Assembly: GCF_030683065.1 (NCBI RefSeq)
Contig: NZ_JAUXMX010000024.1
Span: 52,643-116,642, forward strand
DNA: 64,000 nt
Reading direction: 5' to 3'
DNA from: Pseudomonas sp.
GTDB lineage: Bacteria; Pseudomonadota; Gammaproteobacteria; Pseudomonadales; Pseudomonadaceae
Part shown: piece by piece, positions 8,902-22,374 of the stretch
How positions within the stretch are numbered: the stretch's first letter is position 1
Layout: every line of letters begins with the position of its first letter
Notes under the pieces: model-generated
Database searches by the model: none
What the model was told of the DNA's origin: nothing
The model's input: only the letters and a program-made list of their open reading frames with translations
Made by a program: the position numbers and the translations under genes

Positions 8902-11900
8902 TCAGTCCACCCACACGCGAGCATTGCGGAACATACGCAGCCAGCCAGCATCTTCCTGCCACTCGTCTGGCTGCCAGGAGTTCTGTACGGCGCGGAACAC
9001 CCGCTCTGGGTGCGGCATCATGATGGTCACCCGGCCGTCGCGGCTGGTCAGGCCAGTAATCCCGCGCGGTGAGCCATTCGGGTTGGCCGGATAGCTTTCG
9101 GTGACCTTGCCGTGGTTGTCGATAAAGCGCATGGCCACGCAACCGGACAGGTCAGCCTCGAGCAGGGCTTCCTCGTTCTCGAACTCGGCATGACCTTCAC
9201 CGTGGGCGATGGCGATCGGCATACGCGAGCCGGCCATGCCCTGGAGGAAGATCGAGGCCGACTCCTGGACCTGGACCATCGCCACCCGCGCCTCGAACTG
9301 TTCGGAACGATTGCGCACGAAGTGTGGCCAGAGCTCGCTGCCGGGGATCAACTCGTGCAGGTTGCTCATCATCTGGCAACCGTTGCACACGCCGAGGGCG
9401 AAGCTGTCATTGCGCTCGAAGAAGGCCTGGAAGCCATCACGGGCACGGGCATTGAACAGGACCGACTTGGCCCAGCCCTCACCGGCACCAAGCACGTCGC
9501 CGTAGGAGAAGCCGCCACAGGCGACCAGACCTTTGAACTCGTCGAGGCTGACGCGACCGCTGAGGATATCGCTCATGTGTACGTCGATCGCACTGAAACC
9601 GGCACGATCGAAGGCGGCGGCCATTTCCACCTGGCCATTGACGCCCTGCTCACGCAGCACGGCAATTTTCGGACGCAGGCCCTTCTTGATGTAAGGCGCA
9701 GCGATGTCCTGATTGACGTCGAAAGCCAGCTTGATGCCAAGGCCCGGATTGTCTTCCTCGAGCAGCGCGTCGAACTCCTGCTCGGCGCACTGCACGTTGT
9801 CACGCAGGCGCTGGATCTGGTAGCTGGTTTCGCTCCACTGACGCTGCAACAAGCGGCGCTGACCAGTGAATACGAGCTGATCGTTGAAGCTGATGCGCAC
9901 CTCGCCATTGTTGACCGGCTTGCCGATCACCGCCACGCAATCAAGCCCCGCCGCGCTGAACTGGGTCAGCACCTGCGGCGTGGCGTCCTTGTGCACCTGG
10001 ATCAACGCACCCAGTTCCTCGTTGAACAGCACTGCCGCCAATTCGTCCGGGCTGCCGGCCAACGAGTCGAGCGACAGATTGAGGCCGCAGTGACCCGCGA
10101 AGGCCATTTCCAACGCGCTGACCAGCAGGCCGCCGTCGGAACGGTCATGGTAGGCCAGCAGGTGACCATCGGCATTCAGCCCCTGGATCACCGCGAAGAA
10201 CGCCTTGAGGTCTTCGGCGTCGTCGACGTCGGGAGCCTGCTTGCCAATCTGCCCGTACACCTGGGCCAGAATCGAGGCGCCCATGCGGTTCTGCCCACGA
10301 CCCAGGTCAATCAGGATCAGATCGGTTTCGCCCTTGTCCATACGCAGTTGCGGGGTCAAGGTCTTGCGAATATCGCTGACCGGGGCAAAGCCGGTAACGA
10401 TCAACGACAGCGGCGAGGTGACACTCTTCTCCGCGCCGTCATCCTGCCAGCGGGTTTTCATCGACATCGAATCCTTGCCCACCGGGATGGTGATGCCCAG
10501 CTCCGGACACAACTGCATGCCGACGGCCTTGACCGTGTCGTACAAGCGCGCGTCTTCGCCCGGATGGCCTGCGGCGGCCATCCAGTTAGCGGACAGTTTG
10601 ATGTCGGAAATCTTCTCGATCCGCGCCGCAGCCAGGTTGGTCAGGGTTTCGCCAATGGCGATACGCCCCGATGCGGCCGCATCCAGCAAGGCCAGCGGCG
10701 TGCGCTCGCCCATCGCCATGGCTTCGCCGGTATAGACGTCGAAGCTGGTCGCGGTGACCGCACAATCGGCCACTGGCACCTGCCACGGACCGACCATCTG
10801 GTCGCGCGCAACCAGACCGGTAATGGTGCGGTCACCGATGGTGATCAGAAAGCTCTTGCTGGCCACGGCCGGGTGATGCAGCACACGGGTAAGCGCGTCG
10901 TCGATGGCTAGGCTGCTGGGATTGAAGTCATCACCCACTTCGGTTTCGTGGCTGGCTGAGCGGTGCATGCGCGGCGCCTTGCCGAGCAGCACGTTGAGCG
11001 GCATGTCCACTGGCTTATTGCCGAAATGGCTGTCAGCCACCGTCAGGTGTGGCTCCTCGATCGCCTCGCCGACTACCGCGAACGGGCAACGCTCACGCTC
11101 GCAAATCGCCTTGAAGCGCTCAAGGTCGGCAGCGTCAACGGCCAGTACGTAGCGCTCCTGGGATTCGTTGCTCCAGATCTCATGGGGCGCCATGCCCGGC
11201 TCGTCATTGGGCACGTTGCGCAGTTCAAAGCGCCCGCCCCGGCCGCCATCGTTGACCAGTTCGGGGAATGCATTGGACAGGCCGCCGGCGCCGACGTCAT
11301 GGATGAAGCTGATCGGGTTGCGCTCGCCAAGCTGCCAGCAACGGTCGATCACTTCCTGGCAGCGCCGTTCCATTTCCGGGTTTTCGCGCTGCACCGAGGC
11401 AAAGTCCAGGTCAGCCGAGCTGGTACCCGTAGCCATCGATGAGGCGGCACCGCCGCCCAGGCCGATCAACATGGCCGGGCCACCGAGCACGATCAGCTTG
11501 GAACCGATGGTGATCTCACCTTTCTGTACGTGATCGGCGCGGATATTGCCCATGCCGCCAGCGAGCATAATCGGCTTGTGGTAACCACGCACTTCGAGAC
11601 CGCGCGGACTATCGACCGCCTGCTCGAAAGTACGGAAATAGCCGGTCAGCGCCGGACGGCCAAATTCGTTATTGAATGCCGCGCCGCCCAGCGGGCCTTC
11701 GATCATGATGTCCAGCGCGGTGACGATGCGCTCAGGTTTGCCGTAGGGCACTTCCCACGGCTGCTCGAAGCCGGGGATCTGCAGGTTGGATACGCTGAAA
11801 CCGGTCAGCCCGGCCTTAGGCTTGGCGCCGCGCCCGGTAGCGCCTTCGTCACGGATCTCACCACCGGAACCGGTGGCTGCGCCCGGGAACGGCGCGATAG

Positions 11901-12795
11901 CGGTCGGGTGGTTGTGGGTTTCAACCTTCATCAGGATGTGCACCGGCTCCTGATGAGCGCCGTACTGGCGGGTTTCCGCGTCCGGGTAAAAACGCCCGGC
12001 CGTGTGGCCGACGATCACCGCGGCATTGTCTTTATAGGCCGACAGCACGCCTTCGCTGTGCAGCTCATGGGTGTTCTTGATCATGCCGAACAGCGATTTT
12101 TCCTGGCTTTCGCCGTCGATGTCCCAGCTGGCATTGAAGATCTTGTGCCGGCAATGCTCGGAGTTGGCCTGGGCGAACATCATCAGTTCGATGTCGTGCG
12201 GATTGCGCCCCAGATCATTGAAGCTGCTGACCAGGTAATCGATTTCGTCTTCGGCCAAAGCCAGGCCCAGCTCCACATTGGCCTGCTCCAGGGCCGCGCG
12301 GCCGCCACCGAGCACATCTACTGCGGCCAACGGCCGGGGCTCGGCGTGACGAAACAACGCCGCAGCGCCTTGCACATCATTCAATACCAGCTGGGTCATG
12401 CGGTCATGCAGCAAGCCTGCGACCTGCTGCATCTGAGCTTCGTCCAACTCGCCGGCAACGTAGTAGGCGATGCCGCGCTCGATGCGCTGAATCTTCGCCA
12501 GACCGCAGTTGCGCGCAATGTCGCTGGCCTTGCTCGACCAGGGCGAGATGGTGCCGAAACGCGGAATAGTCAGCAGAAGACGACCACTGGGCTCCTGCAC
12601 GGGCACACTCGGGCCGTACTTCAGCAGACGGGCCAGCACCTGCTCTTCATCGGCGCTGAGCACCCCGGTGACATCGGCAAAATGCGCAAACTCGGCGTAC
12701 AGCCCAGTCACAGCGGGTACTTTGCTGGTCAGTTGCTCGAGCAATTTACCGTGGCGGAAAGCAGAAAGGGCGGGAGCGCCGCGCAGGATCAACAT
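8902..12795 (-). CDS. purL: Phosphoribosylformylglycinamidine synthase PurL
   Basis: Single-chain FGAM synthase, the fourth step of purine synthesis, which converts FGAR plus glutamine and ATP to FGAM. 1297 residues from the ATG at 12795 ([11 protein letters not shown]), close to the E. coli length of 1295. Visible parts are the N-terminal PurS-like domain, two AIRS-like ATPase halves ([28 protein letters not shown]), and the C-terminal glutaminase with the nucleophile in [10 protein letters not shown] and the His/Glu pair in HGEGHAEF. An upstream in-frame extension of 25 residues is rejected as non-family. Identification is firm. Confidence 0.98.
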   Translation of the reverse strand: MLILRGAPALSAFRHGKLLEQLTSKVPAVTGLYAEFAHFADVTGVLSADEEQVLARLLKYGPSVPVQEPSGRLLLTIPRFGTISPWSSKASDIARNCGLAKIQRIERGIAYYVAGELDEAQMQQVAGLLHDRMTQLVLNDVQGAAALFRHAEPRPLAAVDVLGGGRAALEQANVELGLALAEDEIDYLVSSFNDLGRNPHDIELMMFAQANSEHCRHKIFNASWDIDGESQEKSLFGMIKNTHELHSEGVLSAYKDNAAVIVGHTAGRFYPDAETRQYGAHQEPVHILMKVETHNHPTAIAPFPGAATGSGGEIRDEGATGRGAKPKAGLTGFSVSNLQIPGFEQPWEVPYGKPERIVTALDIMIEGPLGGAAFNNEFGRPALTGYFRTFEQAVDSPRGLEVRGYHKPIMLAGGMGNIRADHVQKGEITIGSKLIVLGGPAMLIGLGGGAASSMATGTSSADLDFASVQRENPEMERRCQEVIDRCWQLGERNPISFIHDVGAGGLSNAFPELVNDGGRGGRFELRNVPNDEPGMAPHEIWSNESQERYVLAVDAADLERFKAICERERCPFAVVGEAIEEPHLTVADSHFGNKPVDMPLNVLLGKAPRMHRSASHETEVGDDFNPSSLAIDDALTRVLHHPAVASKSFLITIGDRTITGLVARDQMVGPWQVPVADCAVTATSFDVYTGEAMAMGERTPLALLDAAASGRIAIGETLTNLAAARIEKISDIKLSANWMAAAGHPGEDARLYDTVKAVGMQLCPELGITIPVGKDSMSMKTRWQDDGAEKSVTSPLSLIVTGFAPVSDIRKTLTPQLRMDKGETDLILIDLGRGQNRMGASILAQVYGQIGKQAPDVDDAEDLKAFFAVIQGLNADGHLLAYHDRSDGGLLVSALEMAFAGHCGLNLSLDSLAGSPDELAAVLFNEELGALIQVHKDATPQVLTQFSAAGLDCVAVIGKPVNNGEVRISFNDQLVFTGQRRLLQRQWSETSYQIQRLRDNVQCAEQEFDALLEEDNPGLGIKLAFDVNQDIAAPYIKKGLRPKIAVLREQGVNGQVEMAAAFDRAGFSAIDVHMSDILSGRVSLDEFKGLVACGGFSYGDVLGAGEGWAKSVLFNARARDGFQAFFERNDSFALGVCNGCQMMSNLHELIPGSELWPHFVRNRSEQFEARVAMVQVQESASIFLQGMAGSRMPIAIAHGEGHAEFENEEALLEADLSGCVAMRFIDNHGKVTESYPANPNGSPRGITGLTSRDGRVTIMMPHPERVFRAVQNSWQPDEWQEDAGWLRMFRNARVWVD

Positions 12796-12929
12796 GGAGA
12801 ACAGCCTCTGAGAAGGGGGTGTACGTCGAACTGTCCCGGGTCTGCTGCGCGTCGGCGGCCGGTGTAGCAAGCGAACTCTAGATCGCGAGCGCCAGAACAG
12901 GTTCTTGGAGGCCGCATATTCTAGCCTAA

Positions 12930-14480
<1,551 letters not shown>

Positions 14481-14555
14481 CGCATGCCGGATGAAGCCCC
14501 CGCATTACCTGCCCGCAGGTTCTAGCGGCTCGTAGCGTGCAATCCGCATGCATGA

Positions 14556-14666
14556 CTACCGATGGGTATCGCTGCGCTCAACGCCATCCTACGGAGCGGC
14601 GATGTCGGGCTCTTGTAGGATGTGGCGGGCCGCGTAGGTTTGAGCGCAGCGATACCCATCACGGCG
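14556..14666. repeat. REP-like inverted repeat pair (GTAGGRTG family)
   Basis: The segment GATGGGTATCGCTGCGCTCA near 14562 is mirrored by GAGCGCAGCGATACCCATC near 14643. The two arms also carry CATCCTACGG and GTAGGATG heads, making a back-to-back pair of palindromic units. It lies in the gap between mltF and tadA, where I see no gene. The layout is typical of pseudomonad REP/BIME elements. Confidence 0.7.
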
Positions 14667-14684
14667 AATCGCACCGACTGGGTA

Positions 14685-14756
14685 GCCCGGACTCCATCCG
14701 GGGTAGCCTGCGCCTGCCCATCCCCGGATTGCGCTTAGGCTTATTCGGGCTACACG
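14685..14756. repeat. REP-like element (GTAGCCCGG family)
   Basis: The unit opens with GTAGCCCGGACTCCATCCGG and closes with CGGGCTAC, the reverse complement of its head, with an inner CCGGATTGCGC segment. It can fold into a long imperfect hairpin. A related single arm (GTAGCCCGGATGCACTCCGG) occurs near 16717. Together with the preceding element it fills the 303-base gap downstream of mltF. Confidence 0.65.
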
Positions 14757-14783
14757 CCGACTGGCTGCAGCGCTGAGAGCGCT

Positions 14784-15266
14784 CTAGCGGGCGGCGCGGC
14801 GCGCTTTGAAAAACTCGCTGAGCACCGCACTGCACTCATCCGCCAGCACCCCACCCTCGATCATCACCCGATGATTGAGAAACGCCTGACTGAAGAACTC
14901 GCCACGACTCAACGCCACCCCGGCCTTGGGCTCGGTGGCGCCATACACCACTCGCTGAATGCGTGCATGGACGATCAGCCCAGCGCACATGCTGCACGGC
15001 TCAAGGGTCACATACAGGGTACTGCCCGGCAGGCGGTAGTTGTCGACCGCCTGCGCAGCGGCGCGGATCGCCACCATTTCGGCATGGGCGCTGGGGTCAT
15101 GACTGGAAATCGGGCAATTGAAGCCACGCCCGATGATCACGCCATCCTGCACCAGCACTGCGCCGACCGGCACCTCGCCCAGGACTGCACCCTCGGCGGC
15201 CAAGGCCAGGGCCTCGCGCATGAAATCAGCGTCGCGACTACGGTCGATGATGTGTAGTTTTTTCAT
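14784..15266 (-). CDS. tadA: tRNA-specific adenosine deaminase TadA
   Basis: TadA converts A34 to inosine in tRNA-Arg(ACG), an essential decoding modification. From the ATG at 15266 (MKKLHIIDRS, GAG ribosome site) the protein has 160 residues. The zinc-deaminase motif HAE is at 61-63 (H61 ligand, E63 proton shuttle) and PCSMC at 90-94 (C91, C94 ligands). The longer frame starting 18 codons upstream reads into a REP-like repeat and is less likely. It follows the multicopper oxidase gene in the same direction. Confidence 0.94.
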   Translation of the reverse strand: MKKLHIIDRSRDADFMREALALAAEGAVLGEVPVGAVLVQDGVIIGRGFNCPISSHDPSAHAEMVAIRAAAQAVDNYRLPGSTLYVTLEPCSMCAGLIVHARIQRVVYGATEPKAGVALSRGEFFSQAFLNHRVMIEGGVLADECSAVLSEFFKARRAAR

Positions 15267-15300
15267 AGTCTCGTCAGGCCAGCCCTTGCGCCAATCCTTG

Positions 15301-15327
15301 CAATGGTGCGCACGGCGCACCCTACGG
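15301..15327. repeat. REP-like palindromic unit
   Basis: GGTGCGC at 15305-15311 pairs with GCGCACC at 15315-15321 around a 3-base loop, followed by CCTACGG. Read on the minus strand it has the GTAGGGTG head seen near 14614 and 24455. It sits between the multicopper oxidase gene and tadA. Confidence 0.55.
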
Positions 15328-15333
15328 AAATGC

Positions 15334-16704
15334 TCACGCCACCTCGATGGAAGCCATTAGGCCGGTTTCCATATGGTCGATCACGTGACAGTGAAACATC
15401 CACATCCCGGGATTATCAGCGACCAGCGCCACCCGTGCGCGCTCGTTTTTGCCCAGCAGGTAGGTATCGGTGAAGTAGGGAATGATTTTCTTGCGGTTCG
15501 AGGCCAGCACCTTGAAGGTCATGCCGTGCAAATGAATCGGGTGCTGATACTGGCTGAGATTGCGCAGCTCGAAGATATAGCTCTTGCCCAGTTGCAGGCT
15601 GGCAATCGGCCGATCAGCACAGGTCTTGTCGCTGATATCCCAGGCCTGGCCATTGATCTGCCAAAAACTGTGCGCCGCACCCTGCTCCAACCCCACAGAA
15701 ACGGCCCCGGCCCACTCGAAGTTGAAGCTCAGGGTTTCGGCAGCGGCCAAATCCGGTTCGGCAATCGGATTGGCCGGCAGCGCTGGCGGCCACTCACCCG
15801 CGACATCAGCGCTTGGCACCGCGCGCAAGGTAGCCAGGCGCAACGGACCATTACGCAGCGATAACTCAACACCAGCCGCCGGCACTTTCAGCCCCAGCTC
15901 AATACGCATGCCTGGCCCCAGCCAATACTCATCGCCCAGCGGCCGCGGCTCGACCGGATTACCATCCAGCGCATAAATTCGCGCGTCCGCGCCGGGCAGA
16001 TTAAGACGATAGGTCAGCGTGTTATCCAGATTGAGCAAGCGCAGACGCACCACCTGCCCCGCAGGCAGATCCAGGGTCGGAGCGTGCACACCATTGACCG
16101 TACTCAGCCGCCCCGGCGTGCCACCCCGCGCGGCTTCACGCGGTACGCTGAACGCGGTAAACCCACCCCGCTCATCGATATGCCAGTTTTTCAGACTCAG
16201 CGTGTGGTCATGGCGAAAGCCCGTCGGCTCACGCTCATCGACAATCAAGGCACCGACCAGACCGCGACCCAGTTGCTCGCCGCTGGCGACATGCGGGTGG
16301 TACCAGAAGCTACCGGCATCCGGGGTAATGAAGTCGTAATCGAAGTATTCGCCCGGCAACACCGGCAACTGCGACACATAGGGCACGCCGTCCATCGCCA
16401 ATGGCAGGCGAATGCCGTGCCAGTGAATGGTGGTCGGCACTTCCAGCTTGTTAATAAAGCGCACGCGCAAGCGCTCGCCCTGACGGCAGCGCAGCTCCAA
16501 CCCCGGCGCCTGACCACCGTAGGCCCAAGCCGGCGTGACATGCCCCGGCACTAGCTCAAGATCCAGCGGCGCGGCGATCAGCTCATAGTCATGGGTCGCC
16601 ACATTCTCAGGACGGCCCAGCCAGTAGCGCACGCCGCCGGCACCAAGCCCGGCGACGCCAAGGCCACTCAGGCCGATAAGGATTTGCCTGCGGGTAAAGG
16701 ACAT
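15334..16704 (-). CDS. Multicopper oxidase, Tat-exported
   Basis: 456 residues. The N-terminus MSFTRRQILIGLSGLGVAG is a twin-arginine type signal, so a folded, copper-loaded enzyme would be exported. All four copper-binding blocks are present: HWHG (94-97), WYHPH (135-139), HPIHLHG, and the C-terminal HCHVIDHMETGLM. The terminal Met is consistent with an axial type-1 ligand. Substrates are unknown; CueO-like copper oxidase or laccase activity is possible. No Met-rich insert typical of CueO is seen. Confidence 0.92.
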   Translation of the reverse strand: MSFTRRQILIGLSGLGVAGLGAGGVRYWLGRPENVATHDYELIAAPLDLELVPGHVTPAWAYGGQAPGLELRCRQGERLRVRFINKLEVPTTIHWHGIRLPLAMDGVPYVSQLPVLPGEYFDYDFITPDAGSFWYHPHVASGEQLGRGLVGALIVDEREPTGFRHDHTLSLKNWHIDERGGFTAFSVPREAARGGTPGRLSTVNGVHAPTLDLPAGQVVRLRLLNLDNTLTYRLNLPGADARIYALDGNPVEPRPLGDEYWLGPGMRIELGLKVPAAGVELSLRNGPLRLATLRAVPSADVAGEWPPALPANPIAEPDLAAAETLSFNFEWAGAVSVGLEQGAAHSFWQINGQAWDISDKTCADRPIASLQLGKSYIFELRNLSQYQHPIHLHGMTFKVLASNRKKIIPYFTDTYLLGKNERARVALVADNPGMWMFHCHVIDHMETGLMASIEVA

Positions 16705-16715
16705 AAGGGTTCCCG

Positions 16716-16741
16716 TAGCCCGGATGCACTCCGGGAAGATA
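16716..16741. repeat. Single REP-like arm
   Basis: GTAGCCCGGATGCACTCCGG lies just upstream of the multicopper oxidase start. It shares its head with the element near 14685. CCCGG and CCGGG form a short hairpin. Confidence 0.5.
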
Positions 16742-16842
16742 TCAATCCAGCCTTAAGCCGGACTACCAATTGCAATATCTTCTCATTTAAACAACGGGAC
16801 TGACGACCCCGAAAAACGGACAGAATGCCGCAGCACAGAAAC

Positions 16843-16872
16843 AACAAGGGCAGCCTGGGCTGCCCTTGTTTT
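16843..16872 (-). terminator. Probable intrinsic terminator after guaA
   Basis: A perfect 12-base-pair stem (AACAAGGGCAGC at 16843-16854 with GCTGCCCTTGTT at 16859-16870) lies just past the guaA stop. The T-rich tail is short on either strand, so termination strength is uncertain. Confidence 0.7.
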
Positions 16873-16876
16873 CAGA

Positions 16877-18457
16877 TCATTCCCACTCAATCGTCGCTGG
16901 CGGCTTGCTCGAGACGTCGTAGGTGACGCGGGAGATGCCTTCGATTTCGTTGATGATGCGGCCGCTGACGGTTTCCAGCAGCTCGTAGGGCAGGTGCGCC
17001 CAGCGCGCGGTCATGAAGTCGATGGTTTCTACCGCACGCAGGGCCACGACCCAAGCGTAGCGACGGCCATCACCAACCACGCCCACCGATTTCACCGGCT
17101 GGAACACCACGAACGCCTGGCTGACCTTGTGGTACCAGTCGGCCTTGCGCAGTTCTTCGATAAAGATGTGGTCGGCGCGACGCAGGATGTCGGCGTATTC
17201 CTTTTTCACTTCACCAAGGATGCGCACACCCAGGCCAGGGCCGGGGAATGGATGGCGGTAGACCATGTCGTACGGCAGACCGAGTTCGAGACCCAGGCGA
17301 CGCACTTCGTCCTTGAACAGTTCGCGCAGCGGCTCGACCAGTTTCAGGTTCATTTCTTCCGGCAGGCCGCCCACGTTGTGGTGCGACTTGATCACATGAG
17401 CCTTACCGCTTTTCGCGCCGGCCGACTCGATCACGTCCGGGTAGATGGTGCCCTGGGCGAGAAACTTGATGTTATCCAGGTTGCTGGCCTGGGCGTCGAA
17501 GACATCGATAAAGGTACGACCGATGATCTTGCGCTTCTTCTCAGGGTCCGCTTCGCCGGCCAGGTTGCCGAGGAACTGCTCTTCGGCATTGGCACGGATC
17601 ACCTTGACGCCCATGTTCTCGGCGAACATGGCCATCACCTGCTCGCCTTCGTGCAGGCGCAACAGGCCGTTGTCGACGAACACACACGTCAACTGGTCGC
17701 CAATGGCCTTGTGCAGCAGCGCGGCGACGACCGAGGAATCTACCCCGCCGGACAGGCCGAGCAGCACGTTGGCGCTACCAACCTGGGCGCGCACGCTGGC
17801 GATGGCGTCTTCAACGATATTCGACGGTGTCCACAGGGCCTGGCAGCCGGCGATGTCGAGGATGAAACGCGAAATAATGCGCCCGCCCTGCTTGGTGTGG
17901 GTCACTTCCGGGTGGAATTGCACGCCGTAGTAGCCGCGCGCGTCATCGCACATCCCGGCGATCGGGCAACTCGGGGTGCTGGCAAGAATATGGAACCCTT
18001 CTGGCAGCTCGGTAACCTTATCGCCGTGACTCATCCAGACGTCCAGACCAAACACGCCGTCGTCGTCGACATGGTCTTCGATGCCCTGCAACAGGCGGCT
18101 CTTGCCAACGATGTCGACGCGCGCATAACCGAACTCGCGCACATCCGAGCCCTGCACCTTGCCACCGAGCTGTTCGGCCATGGTCTGCATGCCGTAGCAG
18201 ATGCCCAATACCGGCACGCCAAGCTCAAACACCGCATGCGGTGCACGCGGGCTGTCGGCTTCGTGTACCGACTCAGGGCCACCGGCGAGGATGATGCCGC
18301 GCGGCGCGAAGGCGCGAATGTCCTCATCGCTCATGTCGAACGGATGCAGCTCGCAATACACACCGATCTCGCGCACACGACGAGCGATCAGCTGGGTGTA
18401 CTGGGAACCGAAGTCGAGGATCAAAATGCGGTGGGCATGAATGTCAGGATGAGCCAT
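16877..18457 (-). CDS. guaA: GMP synthase (glutamine-hydrolysing)
   Basis: GuaA aminates XMP to GMP with glutamine and ATP. 526 residues (E. coli 525). The N-terminal class-I glutamine amidotransferase has the nucleophile Cys87 in GICYGMQ and H182/E184 in FHPEV. The ATP pyrophosphatase domain begins with the PP-loop SGGVDSS at 236-242. The C-terminal dimerisation domain ends PPATIEWE, the family signature. It is transcribed leftward after guaB with 120 bases between them. Confidence 0.98.
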   Translation of the reverse strand: MAHPDIHAHRILILDFGSQYTQLIARRVREIGVYCELHPFDMSDEDIRAFAPRGIILAGGPESVHEADSPRAPHAVFELGVPVLGICYGMQTMAEQLGGKVQGSDVREFGYARVDIVGKSRLLQGIEDHVDDDGVFGLDVWMSHGDKVTELPEGFHILASTPSCPIAGMCDDARGYYGVQFHPEVTHTKQGGRIISRFILDIAGCQALWTPSNIVEDAIASVRAQVGSANVLLGLSGGVDSSVVAALLHKAIGDQLTCVFVDNGLLRLHEGEQVMAMFAENMGVKVIRANAEEQFLGNLAGEADPEKKRKIIGRTFIDVFDAQASNLDNIKFLAQGTIYPDVIESAGAKSGKAHVIKSHHNVGGLPEEMNLKLVEPLRELFKDEVRRLGLELGLPYDMVYRHPFPGPGLGVRILGEVKKEYADILRRADHIFIEELRKADWYHKVSQAFVVFQPVKSVGVVGDGRRYAWVVALRAVETIDFMTARWAHLPYELLETVSGRIINEIEGISRVTYDVSSKPPATIEWE

Positions 18458-18488
18458 GGCCGTCTCTCGTAGCGGAATTCACAAATGA

Positions 18489-18515
18489 CACGGGGCTGAA
18501 TCGAACAGCCCCGTG
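18489..18515. other. Hairpin between guaB and guaA
   Basis: CACGGGGCTG and CAGCCCCGTG form a 10-base-pair stem with a 7-base loop in the guaB–guaA gap. No T-run follows on the minus strand, so it is more likely an mRNA-processing or stability hairpin than a terminator. Confidence 0.5.
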
Positions 18516-18577
18516 ACTAGATATTTTTCAAAAATCGATTTGCCACGTCGCGAGCGCAGCAGCGGCAAATCGAATTT

Positions 18578-20112
<1,535 letters not shown>

Positions 20113-20178
20113 TGCAAAGAATGCCTTGCGCGCACACGCATTTCAGCGCACTGGTCGTAATAGGAGCAATACGCATAA

Positions 20179-20197
20179 AATAATGATTCTCACTAAT
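20179..20197 (+). promoter_or_regulatory. Fur box upstream of TonB-dependent receptor
   Basis: A 19-base site, AATAATGATTCTCACTAAT, matches the Fur consensus GATAATGATAATCATTATC at 13 positions. It overlaps a TAAAAT -10-like hexamer at 20176-20181, so iron-loaded Fur would block transcription of the receptor gene. Confidence 0.7.
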
Positions 20198-20216
20198 GAA
20201 AAATCCCGAGACACCA

Positions 20217-22334
20217 ATGCCCCCTACCTTCGCAAATCTCGCCGCCCTCGGCCGTAAATCTGCCCTGATTGCGTTCGGTTTCCTACCCACAGCACAGTCG
20301 TTGGCGCAACAGACTGCGGCAGAACTGCAACTGCCCAGCCAGGAAATCGTCGCGCCACGTACAGTCGAGCAAGGCTACCAGGCAAAAACCGCCAGCACCG
20401 CGGGCAAATCCTCGGTACCACTCAAGCAAGAAGCGCAATCGGTGCAAGTGGTGACGCCGCAAGCCATCGAGGATTACCAGGTGCGTTCGCTGGACGATGC
20501 AATGAAATTCGTCAGTGGCATCACCCAGAGTAATACCCTGGCCGGCACCCAGGACGGCTTCGTCAAACGTGGTTTCGGCAGCAACGCCGACGGCTCAATC
20601 CTGCGTGACGGCATCCGCTCCAGCCTGTCGCGCAACTTCAGCGCCACCAGTGAGCGCGTAGAAGTGCTCAAGGGCCCAGCCTCCCTGCTCTATGGCGCAC
20701 TGGAGCCCGGCGGGTTGATCAACGTGCTCAGCAAGCAACCCGAATACCATCGTTTTAGCCAAGTGAGCGGCGAACACTCCAGCTTTGGCGGCGGCAACCT
20801 GTCCTTCGACACCACAGGCCCCTTGGGCGACAGCGGCTTCGCTTACCGCCTGATCACCGAACGGCAGCACGAGGACTACTGGCGCAACTTCGGCACAGAC
20901 AGCCACACCCTGATCGCGCCCTCCCTGAGCTGGACCGGCGATGACCTGCGCGTCACCCTGGCTTACGAGCACAAGGAATACTCGACACCGGTGGATCGCG
21001 GCACGGTGATCGTCAACGGCAAACCGGCGAAGACCACCTACAACGCGCGCTTTAACGAGCGCTGGTCCAAAGCCGAAGGCACCGATGAGCTGTTTACCGC
21101 CAAGGCCGAGTACCAACTCAACCCGGACTGGCTAAGCCGCCTGACCTACGGCTGGAACAACGAGCGCTACGACTACGCCGAAGCGCGGCCCAACGCGCTT
21201 AACGCCACCACCGGCGCACTCAGCCGCCGCGCCGACGGCAGCGAACACGACAACCAGACCCAGTATTTGGCCTGGGACTGGATCGGCAACGCCAACGTGT
21301 TAGGCCAACAGCATGACCTGCTGCTGGGCATGGACACCGAGCGGGTCGACAACTTCCGCGGCGATACCTACCGCGGCCCGGCGGTTAGCGGCTTCAATAT
21401 CTACCGCCCGGTCTACGGCAACCTTGCCGAGCCGTCGCTGATCAGTAACGTGCAGAGCGACAGAAGTGATGAACTGCACTCGCGCTCGTTGTATGTGAAG
21501 GACAACTGGCATCTCGATGAGCAGTGGATTCTGGTGGCCGGTGGCCGTTACCAGCACTTTGAGCAACGGGTCGAACAAGGCCGCGGCGACAACTACGTCA
21601 AGACCACCGATCGCCAAGACAGCACGCTCCTGCCGTTCGGTGGCCTGGTCTATCAGTTCAATCAGCAGGTCTCGCTGTACGGCAACTACAGCCGTTCATT
21701 CGTGCCCAACGCCTCTGACGCTGACACTGGCCAGGCGTTCGACCCGGAACAAGGTCGCAGCTATGAACTGGGCATCAAGCTCGACCTGGGCAACGCCCTC
21801 ACGGCCAGCGCCGCAGTATTCGACATCGAGAAAGACAACGTTGTGGTCAGCGACAACGGCACCTCGCTGGCGGCCGGCAAGGTCGGTTCGCGGGGCGTGG
21901 AAATCGACATCAGCGGGCGCATTGCCGAGCGCTGGGAGCTGCTCGGCACCTATGCCTACACCGACACGGAAATCCTCGACGACCCAGCCAACCAGGGCAA
22001 CCAGCTGGTCAATGCTGCGCAGAATATCGCCAGCCTGTACCTGACCCACCACCTGGCGCTGCCCAGCGACGCCGGACAATGGCGGGTTGGCGGCGGCGCG
22101 CGTTACGTAGGCGAACGCGCAGGCGATAACGCCAACAGCTTCTGGCTGGACAGCTACAGCGTGGCCGATGCATTCATCAGCTGGGAAAGCCAGCTACTGG
22201 GCGACAAGACCCGCCTGCAGCTAAACGCGCGCAACCTGTTCAACCGAGAGTACTACCCCTCCAGCGGCGGCAACCTGCGCGTCGCCGTCGGCGAGCCACG
22301 TGAGTTGCGCTTGTCGGCCAGCGTCGATTTTTAA
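20217..22334 (+). CDS. TonB-dependent siderophore receptor
   Basis: An outer-membrane receptor importing an Fe(III)-siderophore with TonB/ExbBD energy. From the ATG at 20217 it has 705 residues. A signal peptide (MPPTFANLAALGRKSALIAF…SLA) is followed by a plug domain (SVQVVTPQAIEDYQVRSLDD, LRDGIRSS, VEVLKGPASLLYGALEPGG) and a 22-strand barrel ending in Phe (LRLSASVDF). The plug motif GALEPGGLIN is typical of the FhuA/FpvA group. No N-terminal signalling (STN) domain is present, so it lacks the FpvA-type regulatory arm. An in-frame ATG at 20196 lies inside the Fur box and lacks a ribosome site, so I prefer 20217. The cognate siderophore is unknown. Confidence 0.92.
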   Translation: MPPTFANLAALGRKSALIAFGFLPTAQSLAQQTAAELQLPSQEIVAPRTVEQGYQAKTASTAGKSSVPLKQEAQSVQVVTPQAIEDYQVRSLDDAMKFVSGITQSNTLAGTQDGFVKRGFGSNADGSILRDGIRSSLSRNFSATSERVEVLKGPASLLYGALEPGGLINVLSKQPEYHRFSQVSGEHSSFGGGNLSFDTTGPLGDSGFAYRLITERQHEDYWRNFGTDSHTLIAPSLSWTGDDLRVTLAYEHKEYSTPVDRGTVIVNGKPAKTTYNARFNERWSKAEGTDELFTAKAEYQLNPDWLSRLTYGWNNERYDYAEARPNALNATTGALSRRADGSEHDNQTQYLAWDWIGNANVLGQQHDLLLGMDTERVDNFRGDTYRGPAVSGFNIYRPVYGNLAEPSLISNVQSDRSDELHSRSLYVKDNWHLDEQWILVAGGRYQHFEQRVEQGRGDNYVKTTDRQDSTLLPFGGLVYQFNQQVSLYGNYSRSFVPNASDADTGQAFDPEQGRSYELGIKLDLGNALTASAAVFDIEKDNVVVSDNGTSLAAGKVGSRGVEIDISGRIAERWELLGTYAYTDTEILDDPANQGNQLVNAAQNIASLYLTHHLALPSDAGQWRVGGGARYVGERAGDNANSFWLDSYSVADAFISWESQLLGDKTRLQLNARNLFNREYYPSSGGNLRVAVGEPRELRLSASVDF

Positions 22335-22374
22335 TCGCGCGTCCGGCAAGGTTTTGACTCAAGGACGAGTCCCC

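Noticed and set aside
9112..10911. Long plus-strand ORF (599 codons) and a similar one at 11530-12867
   Set aside because: Both lie antisense inside purL, whose protein is unmistakable. They arise from high GC codon bias and have low-complexity His/Gln-rich translations.
16994..18472. 492-codon plus-strand ORF across guaA, and 18623-20005 across guaB
   Set aside because: Antisense shadows of fully conserved GuaA and GuaB; no ribosome sites or family motifs.
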